A stretch of DNA of 37,168 nucleotides from the NCBI GenBank assembly GCA_964487925.1, contig CAZASZ010000015.1, positions 1-37,168 of the forward strand, given 5' to 3'. The position numbers and the translations under genes were made by a program. The notes beneath the pieces are model-generated. The model made no database searches. It saw nothing but the letters and a program-made list of their open reading frames with translations, and was not told the origin of the DNA. This stretch comes from RI-283 sp964487925 (GTDB lineage Bacteria; Pseudomonadota; Gammaproteobacteria; SZUA-140). Below, piece by piece: positions 32,368 to 37,168 of this stretch (position 1 is the stretch's first letter; each line of letters begins with the position of its first letter).

Positions 32368-33632
32368 TCTTTGCCGCCCTTGATCCCCAGTAACTCTCGG
32401 GCCGAGTCGAGTAACTCGGGTCGGCCTTCAAAGCCTGCCCGTCGCATCTGCACGGTTGGGATATGGGTGAGCTTGTTGGCGATGGCGCGGACCAGTTGCG
32501 CCATGACAGCGTCGGGATCCTGCCCGGATACCAGCATCCGTTGAGCCTGCTCCAGTTGCTGGTCGCAAATCTCCGAAACCATGTCCCGGTAGCAACGGAT
32601 TGTCGCCACCGAGTCGAGCGACCTCAGCCAGCCCATGAACTGACCGGCCTGTGCCTCGATGATTTCCTCTGCCTGCAGAGCTGCTTCCTGGCGGGATTTG
32701 AGTCCCTCGTCGATGATCTCCTGAAGATCGTCGACCGTATAGAGATAGGCGTCATTGAGTTCACCGACCTCGGGCTCGATATCCCTGGGCACGGCAATAT
32801 CGACCATTAACATCGGGCGGTGTTTGCGCAGCTTGATCGCGCGCTCCACGGCGCCTTTGCCCAGGATTGGAAGTGGGCTCGCTGTCGATGAGATCACGAT
32901 GTCGGCACGGCTCAGATAGTCCGGAATCTCCTGCAGCGTGATTGCCATACCGTTGACTTCGTTGACGAGGGTCTCAGCTCTGGCCAGGGTGCGATTGGCG
33001 ATGATGATGCCTTCGATGCCGTTCTCTCGAAGGTGGCGCGCCACGAGCTCAATAGTCTCGCCGGCTCCGATCAGCAGTACGGTATGACCCGACAGCGTGC
33101 TAAAAATCTGTTTGGCAAGGTTGACGGCCGCGAAAGCGACGGAGACGGGGCTAGAGCCGATAGCGGTGTCAGTGCGGACCTGCTTGGCCACTTGGAAGGT
33201 GTGCTCAAAGAGCCGGTTGAGACATTGCCCCATAGTGCCTGCGTGTTTGGCTGCCATATAGGCATCCTTGATCTGGCCGAGGATCTGCGGTTCGCCGAGT
33301 ATCATGGAATCCAGGCCGCTGGCCACGCGAAGCAGGTGCTGTACCGCACTACGGTCCGGGTGCGTATAGAGATAGGGCGCGACTTCGCCGGGGTTCAATC
33401 GATGGAAGTGATGAAACCAGTCGATGACGTTGGCACGTTTGTCCTGATCGTCATTACTGCAGCAAAACATCTCGGTCCTGTTGCAGGTGGAGAGTATGGC
33501 TGCTTCACTTATACCGGTATCGGTCGTTAGTTGTTGTAGAATGCCGTGAAGCTCGTCTGCCGGGAACGTTACCCGCTCCCGTACAGAGACTGGCGCCGTC
33601 TTGTGGTTCAGTCCGATAGCGATGATGGACAT
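32364..33632 (-). CDS. hemA: Glutamyl-tRNA reductase
   Basis: First committed step of C5 haem synthesis: reduces glutamyl-tRNA(Glu) to glutamate semialdehyde with NADPH. The 422 residues show the N-terminal catalytic domain with nucleophile Cys50 in ILSTCNRTEMF, exactly at E. coli numbering, the NADPH Rossmann fold (VLLIGAGETIELVARHL, about 180) and a C-terminal dimerisation helix bundle. I use ATG 33632 because MSIIAIGLNHKTAPV is the family start; a TTG one codon earlier is possible. A GGGGG ribosome-binding site is seven bases upstream. It begins the hemA-prfA-prmC-M67 operon. Confidence 0.97.
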   Translation of the reverse strand: MSIIAIGLNHKTAPVSVRERVTFPADELHGILQQLTTDTGISEAAILSTCNRTEMFCCSNDDQDKRANVIDWFHHFHRLNPGEVAPYLYTHPDRSAVQHLLRVASGLDSMILGEPQILGQIKDAYMAAKHAGTMGQCLNRLFEHTFQVAKQVRTDTAIGSSPVSVAFAAVNLAKQIFSTLSGHTVLLIGAGETIELVARHLRENGIEGIIIANRTLARAETLVNEVNGMAITLQEIPDYLSRADIVISSTASPLPILGKGAVERAIKLRKHRPMLMVDIAVPRDIEPEVGELNDAYLYTVDDLQEIIDEGLKSRQEAALQAEEIIEAQAGQFMGWLRSLDSVATIRCYRDMVSEICDQQLEQAQRMLVSGQDPDAVMAQLVRAIANKLTHIPTVQMRRAGFEGRPELLDSARELLGIKGGKE

Positions 33633-34030
33633 CAATAAACCCCCAGGCAGAGCGACATCTGGGTGGTCATTACCCCCGGTGTGTCGATCCGCTTGTACGG
33701 CAGGCGCTGGAAGCGGTGGCTGTCGAGTGAGCTAAGGATGGCGTTTTTGTTTGTCAACGAGCCCGTTCCTGTCGGTCATTTTGATGTGGACATGCCCTTT
33801 ATGGGCACGCCTGAATATTATCCGGCTAAATATAGCAAATTTGATACAGTGTTAGCACCTGGACGTTATGATTTAGGCGGCGGTTTCGTCGTTGTGCGCC
33901 GGATCGGCATCTCCGGTGTGGGTCAGTAGGGCTCTGTAGCCTGGGTTATGGCGTGAACTAAACGATGATTTTCATTGTCTTTCTGGGGCTATATGGGTGT
34001 TTCCAGGTCAATATTGAGGGCGGTTGATAA
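33633..34030. other. Intergenic region between divergent hemA and TPR genes
   Basis: About 400 bases that should hold the promoters of both genes. An A+T-rich patch (about 33810-33875) contrasts with its surroundings; on the minus strand TAATAT (about 33815-33820) is a possible hemA -10, and on the plus strand TTGATA (33841-33846) and TATGAT (33867-33872) are present but 20 bases apart. An 88-codon plus-strand frame (33663-33929) crosses it without recognisable similarity or a ribosome-binding site. I cannot support a gene, RNA or confident promoter here. Confidence 0.5.
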
Positions 34031-35815
34031 GTGAAGAGGCTAATAAGTTTCGGGTTAATTCTCCTGTGCATCGGTTTGCAGTCGGCGTGTTCGACGGTTT
34101 CGAGCATGCACGCGAATGCTGTTGATAGCGCCGCCGACACAATGCACCACGGCGAGAGTGACTGGATCAGCGAGGACGAATATATGGATGACTCGGCCGC
34201 CGATCTCCCCGATATCCCGCTGAGTGAATCTATCCTGTACCGCTTTTTGGTCGCTGAGTTGGCGATTAATGACCGTTATTTTGATCTTGCAGCCGGGCAA
34301 TTGATCTCACTTGCCCGCGAGACCAATGATCCACGCCTAAGCCGGCGCGCCGCAAGGGTAGCCATTTTGGCGCAAGACAATCAGCTGTTGCTTCAGATTA
34401 CGACGAGTTGGCTCGCGCAGGCCCCAGACGACCTGGAGGCTAGGAGACTCTCGATTATTGCCCAACTGAGAGTAGGCAATGTGGCCCAGGCGTTGGCCGG
34501 CATGGAAAGTCTGGCCCCTGAGGATGACAGTGATATAGAGCTGAATCATTACCGCTGGCTTACCGCATTGCTTCCTCAGGGCGCGGCCATGTCCGCTGCA
34601 GAGGACATGTTGGATCGATATCTAAAGAAACATCAGGAAGATATCGGGATACTGTTCGCCTACGGCCATGTGGCTTCCCGACTGGGACATCTTGATCTTG
34701 CCTTGATCGCTACTGACCAGATATTGGTCTTGCGCCCTGAGTCAATGGAGGCGGCGATCATGAAGGTGCGCGTGTTGCAGATGCAAAATCGCAACGCTGA
34801 CGCGGTTCGATTTCTGCAAGGCTATGTGAACCGGTATCCGGATGCCGTTCCTATACGATTGATGCTGGCCCGTCAGCTCATGACCGACAACCAACTAAGT
34901 GAGGCGCTGACTCAGTTCGAGGAATTGGATCGTCGTAACCCAGGTGATCCCGATGTGATCTTCGCGTTGGCCGTGCTCAATCTGCAACTGGATCGCCTGG
35001 AGAGCGGGGAACGGTATCTCCATATCCTTCAGGCCCAGGGGCAGCGGGAAGATGATGTGTCTTATTATCTTGGCCGCCTTGCGGAGTTGCGCGAGCAAAC
35101 CGATAAAGCGATCCAGGCCTACGGCCGGGTTTTCGACGGACCGAATTATCCAGATGCGCGGATTCGGTTAGCGCTGTTGCAGGCACGCTCGGGGGAAACT
35201 GATAGCGCATTGGCTGAGTTGGCGGCGCTGCGTAGTCGCCTTCCGAGTGAGGCCAAGCGGATTTACGTCATTGAGGCGTCCATTCTAGGGGATAGTGGAC
35301 AGACAGCACAGGCCTTGGCCCGCTATGCCGAGGCGCTTAAGCTTTTTCCGCATGACATCAACATACTCTATGCTCGCGCCATGTTTGCAGAACAGATCGA
35401 TCGCCTGGATCTCCTTGAACAGGATCTCAAGGCGATCATCGTCGCCGATCCGAACAATATCAATGCCCTGAATTCGCTGGGTTATACTCTGGCAGATCGC
35501 ACAGACCGCTATGAAGAGGCCTACGGCTATATCAAGCGCGCCTATGATCGAGAGTCACACAATAACGCGATTCTCGATAGTATGGGGTGGATCCTCTATA
35601 AGCTTGGACGAGTCGGTGAGGCTATTCCCTTTCTTCGCAGATCCATGGAACTAAGCGCCGATCACGAGGTGGCAGCCCATTTAGGGGAGGCGCTATGGGT
35701 AAGCGGGGCGAAGGAGCAGGCCATTGCAGTCTGGGATGATGCCTTAAAGACCTTTCCTAATGACCCATTAATACTCAAGGTGAAGCATCACTTCCAGACG
35801 GACACAGGTCAATAA
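34031..35815 (+). CDS. TPR-repeat lipoprotein upstream of lolB
   Basis: A 594-residue probable lipoprotein made almost wholly of tetratricopeptide repeats (about 60-585); a clear one near the C-terminus is YIKRAYDRESHNNAILDSMG. The signal peptide ends LQSAC, with Gln at the -3 position, an atypical lipobox (Leu is usual). An acidic stretch (about 38-62) precedes the repeats. The GTG start lies about ten bases after GAGGG. Large TPR proteins encoded just before lolB are known in Pseudomonas (the PA4667 type); their role is uncertain, with outer-membrane or cell-envelope complexes suspected. It is followed by lolB after about 40 bases, probably co-transcribed. Confidence 0.85.
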   Translation: MKRLISFGLILLCIGLQSACSTVSSMHANAVDSAADTMHHGESDWISEDEYMDDSAADLPDIPLSESILYRFLVAELAINDRYFDLAAGQLISLARETNDPRLSRRAARVAILAQDNQLLLQITTSWLAQAPDDLEARRLSIIAQLRVGNVAQALAGMESLAPEDDSDIELNHYRWLTALLPQGAAMSAAEDMLDRYLKKHQEDIGILFAYGHVASRLGHLDLALIATDQILVLRPESMEAAIMKVRVLQMQNRNADAVRFLQGYVNRYPDAVPIRLMLARQLMTDNQLSEALTQFEELDRRNPGDPDVIFALAVLNLQLDRLESGERYLHILQAQGQREDDVSYYLGRLAELREQTDKAIQAYGRVFDGPNYPDARIRLALLQARSGETDSALAELAALRSRLPSEAKRIYVIEASILGDSGQTAQALARYAEALKLFPHDINILYARAMFAEQIDRLDLLEQDLKAIIVADPNNINALNSLGYTLADRTDRYEEAYGYIKRAYDRESHNNAILDSMGWILYKLGRVGEAIPFLRRSMELSADHEVAAHLGEALWVSGAKEQAIAVWDDALKTFPNDPLILKVKHHFQTDTGQ

Positions 35816-35858
35816 AGGCGCGCGAGGCTTAGCCGTCCCAGCCCTGATCGTCCGGGTG

Positions 35859-36464
35859 ATGAAAGTACGCCGTCTACTGATTTTTCCTATGTCGCTGGCG
35901 TTGACCACGTGCGCAAGCCTGCGCGATGGTTCAATGGATGCTGGTGATGCGGCCCTCAAATGGCATCAGCGGAACGCTGATATCGCTTTGCTGCATGACT
36001 GGTCTTTGACTGGGCGAACGGTGGTTAAGAATGGCCGCAGGTCATGGCACTTCAGTCTGCACTGGCAAACCTCTAGCCAGGGCTATCGGGTTGAGTTGAA
36101 GACGCCGCTGGGACAGGGTGTAGCAAGGCTATACTCGGGCGCCGAGGGCGCTGAACTGCACGTTCCCGATGAGCCCACGCTTCGGGCAACCGATGCGCGA
36201 ACCCTGTTGGATCAGCGTTTCGGATGGAAACTCCCTACCTCGCTTATGAATCGGTGGATATTGGGGTTGCCGGCCTCTAAGCAGGATGGTATTCCAGTGT
36301 TGGATCGAAGTGGGACGGCTTTGGAAATCAGGGAGGCCGGCTGGAGCATTCATTACCGACGCTATGGGGTGTGGGCCGGTTATCTACTGCCAGCGATGAT
36401 CGTCATGAGTCAGGGGGATACGGAAGTGAGGGTCGTTATTGACGACTGGGTGATTGACGGCTGA
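35859..36464 (+). CDS. lolB: Outer-membrane lipoprotein receptor LolB
   Basis: LolB accepts lipoproteins from the periplasmic carrier LolA and inserts them in the outer membrane; it is itself a lipoprotein. The 201-residue precursor has a short signal peptide with lipobox ALTTC (Thr at -1 is unusual). The mature part has the family's beta-barrel half-pipe features: LTGRTVVKNGRRSWHFSLHW, then GVARLYSGAEGAELH (lipid-facing segment) and WILGLPAS. The partner ispE that often follows lolB is absent; the next genes are convergent rpmG and rpmB. The start is ATG 35859, or GTG one codon earlier; neither has a strong ribosome-binding site. The last codons form one arm of a perfect inverted repeat. Confidence 0.9.
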   Translation: MKVRRLLIFPMSLALTTCASLRDGSMDAGDAALKWHQRNADIALLHDWSLTGRTVVKNGRRSWHFSLHWQTSSQGYRVELKTPLGQGVARLYSGAEGAELHVPDEPTLRATDARTLLDQRFGWKLPTSLMNRWILGLPASKQDGIPVLDRSGTALEIREAGWSIHYRRYGVWAGYLLPAMIVMSQGDTEVRVVIDDWVIDG

Positions 36465-36497
36465 GCCAAGTTCCTCTTGTCCGTCAATCACCCAGTC
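36444..36497. repeat. Perfect 17-bp inverted repeat spanning the lolB stop
   Basis: GACTGGGTGATTGACGG (36444-36460) and its exact reverse complement (36481-36497) enclose a 20-base loop that contains the lolB stop codon. It lies 12 bases from the rpmG stop of the opposite strand. No T-run follows on either strand. It probably folds in both transcripts and may act as a bidirectional end-of-transcript hairpin. Confidence 0.7.
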
Positions 36498-36508
36498 AGA
36501 AGCTTTGA

Positions 36509-36664
36509 TTACTTGATCTTGGCCTCTTTGTACATCACGTGCTGACGGACAACGGGATCAAATTTCTTGATCTCCATTTTGCCCGGCATCGTGCGTTTGT
36601 TCTTGTCGGTGGTATAGAAGTGCCCGGTACCGGCACTGGATACGAGTCTGATTTTATCGCGCAT
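36509..36664 (-). CDS. rpmG: Large-subunit ribosomal protein bL33
   Basis: A 51-residue ribosomal protein of the 50S subunit, too short for many gene finders. It reads MRDKIRLVSSAGTGHFYTTD at the start and ends MYKEAKIK, which is the standard bL33. The zinc-binding CxxC pairs of some bL33 forms are missing, so this is the zinc-independent type, as in E. coli. The ATG is preceded by AGAGGA. It lies 18 bases after the rpmB stop and is co-transcribed with it. Confidence 0.95.
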   Translation of the reverse strand: MRDKIRLVSSAGTGHFYTTDKNKRTMPGKMEIKKFDPVVRQHVMYKEAKIK

Positions 36665-36682
36665 GATAGGGTCCTCTAACCT

Positions 36683-36919
36683 TTATACCTTGATGCCGCG
36701 TTTGCGCATGTCGGCGATGGTGTTTTCGATGCCGTTCTTATCGATAATGCGCATGCCTTTGGCACTAACGCGCAGACGTACCCAGCGTTTCTCACCTTCC
36801 ACCCAAAAGCGATGGTAGTTTAGGTTAGGCAGAAAGCGCCGCCTTGTCTTGTTATTGGCATGGGAAACATTGTTTCCAACCATGGGTTGTTTCCCCGTTA
36901 CCTGGCAAACCCGCGACAT
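36683..36919 (-). CDS. rpmB: Large-subunit ribosomal protein bL28
   Basis: A 78-residue protein of the 50S subunit, opening MSRVCQVTGKQPMVGNNVSHA and with the conserved core TRRRFLPNLNYHRFWV and ending RKRGIKV. The start at 36919 has a GGAGG ribosome-binding site eight bases upstream; the frame continues further up, but only into the promoter. The rpmB-rpmG pair is standard. radC, which precedes it in E. coli, is not between rpmB and the next gene here. A strong sigma-70 promoter lies just upstream. Confidence 0.97.
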   Translation of the reverse strand: MSRVCQVTGKQPMVGNNVSHANNKTRRRFLPNLNYHRFWVEGEKRWVRLRVSAKGMRIIDKNGIENTIADMRKRGIKV

Positions 36920-36959
36920 CTCGAACCTCCAATAAATCGAAAATCGAATAAAGTTGGCC

Positions 36960-36988
36960 TTTATACCAGACCACGAGGATGGTGGCAA
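36960..36988 (-). promoter_or_regulatory. Strong sigma-70 promoter of rpmB-rpmG
   Basis: On the minus strand TTGCCA (36983-36988), a 17-base spacer and TATAAA (36960-36965), with TG at the extended -10 position. Predicted start is about 36953, giving a leader of about 33 bases to the rpmB ATG. Both boxes are near consensus at the ideal spacing, which fits a highly expressed ribosomal operon. Confidence 0.75.
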
Positions 36989-37103
36989 ATTCGGATGCAA
37001 TATAAACCCGGCTCTCGACGGGCCGGATAGGGCGTTCTTAGTGCGTGGACTCAGGCCTTCGGGTCGTTATTTATGACGATTTATGGCAGCCCTGCGGCGT
37101 GTA

Positions 37104-37112
37104 TGGTAAAAT
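37104..37112 (+). promoter_or_regulatory. Extended -10 promoter for the gene at the right edge
   Basis: TGGTAAAAT contains TAAAAT (37107-37112) with TG at the extended position. The -35 region (TGGCAG, 17 bases upstream) is weak. Predicted start is near 37119, about 39 bases before the ATG at 37158. Confidence 0.5.
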
Positions 37113-37157
37113 AGTCCGCAATTTCCCTTGTGAATATTTACCGTGAGGTCATCAGCC

Positions 37158-37168
37158 ATGCTACTTGA
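37158..37168 (+). CDS. Start of an unidentified gene (cut by window edge)
   Basis: ATG at 37158 follows GAGGT nine bases upstream and opens a frame beginning MLL, which leaves the window after three codons. Together with the upstream extended -10 promoter it looks like a real gene start. The product cannot be told. Confidence 0.4.

Noticed and set aside
33663..33929. Plus-strand frame of 88 codons between hemA and the TPR gene
   Set aside because: No ribosome-binding site, no recognisable similarity and an A+T-rich middle unlike coding sequence nearby. Kept only as part of the intergenic description.
1..37168. CRISPR array, tRNA, rRNA, prophage or transposase genes
   Set aside because: I looked for repeated spacer-like units, tRNA-like cloverleaf sequence ends and transposase or integrase motifs and found none that could be supported by eye.

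Overview
The window looks like a chromosomal segment of a gammaproteobacterium. The gene orders pepP-ubiH-ubiI, zapA-6S RNA-fau, rnm-yciO-M50-trpS-scpA-scpB-rluB and hemA-prfA-prmC are all gammaproteobacterial, and the Pseudomonas-like cheA-cheB-motC-motD-cheW block points to a polarly flagellated, non-enteric lineage. Base composition looks moderately G+C-rich and even throughout. I see no phage, insertion sequence, CRISPR array, tRNA or rRNA. The sequence is a scaffold: 100 Ns interrupt cheA, and the 55 bases on either side of the Ns are identical. This is an assembly-overlap artefact, and the gene is intact once the duplicate is collapsed.

Layout. (1) 1-6126, plus strand: end of a chemotaxis and flagellar motor operon (cheA, cheB, motC, motD, cheW, a DUF2802 protein). 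A sigma-54-like -24/-12 element precedes cheW. (2) 6214-7066: dsbC with a promoter and a strong terminator. (3) 7088-9795, minus strand: fdxA, then the run zapB-like, zapA, 6S RNA, fau, EVE-domain protein and hslR. 6S RNA is recognisable by position and sequence. (4) 10072-13856, plus: pepP, ubiH, ubiI, covering peptide turnover and two ubiquinone ring hydroxylases. (5) 14062-16833, plus: a membrane PAS-GGDEF-EAL protein preceded by an exact FliA (sigma-28) -10 element, which suggests a link to the motility genes of region 1. (6) 16898-17020: a palindromic MITE-like repeat plus a perfect 18-bp palindrome. (7) 17112-18915, minus: periplasmic parvulin, yciI, yciB. (8) 18969-25621, plus: rnm, yciO, M50 protease, trpS, scpA, scpB, rluB and an endonuclease III-like gene, tightly packed with many non-ATG starts. 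(9) 25623-28996: a divergent pair made of an unusual membrane protein with a c-type haem motif and a gingipain-type (C25) protease whose C-terminal tail resembles GlyGly-CTERM. (10) 28993-33632, minus: phhB, uspA, then the M67 peptidase-prmC-prfA-hemA operon. (11) 34031-36464, plus: TPR lipoprotein and lolB. (12) 36509-36919, minus: rpmB-rpmG from a strong sigma-70 promoter, and at the right edge the start of one more plus-strand gene.

Most of the window is conserved housekeeping sequence. The least ordinary parts are the divergent haem-protein/C25-protease pair, the inferred sigma-54 and sigma-28 promoters, the 6S RNA closing stem that also carries the fau ribosome-binding site, and the CTG start inferred for rluB. 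I did not find a convincing new multi-gene defence or mobile system.
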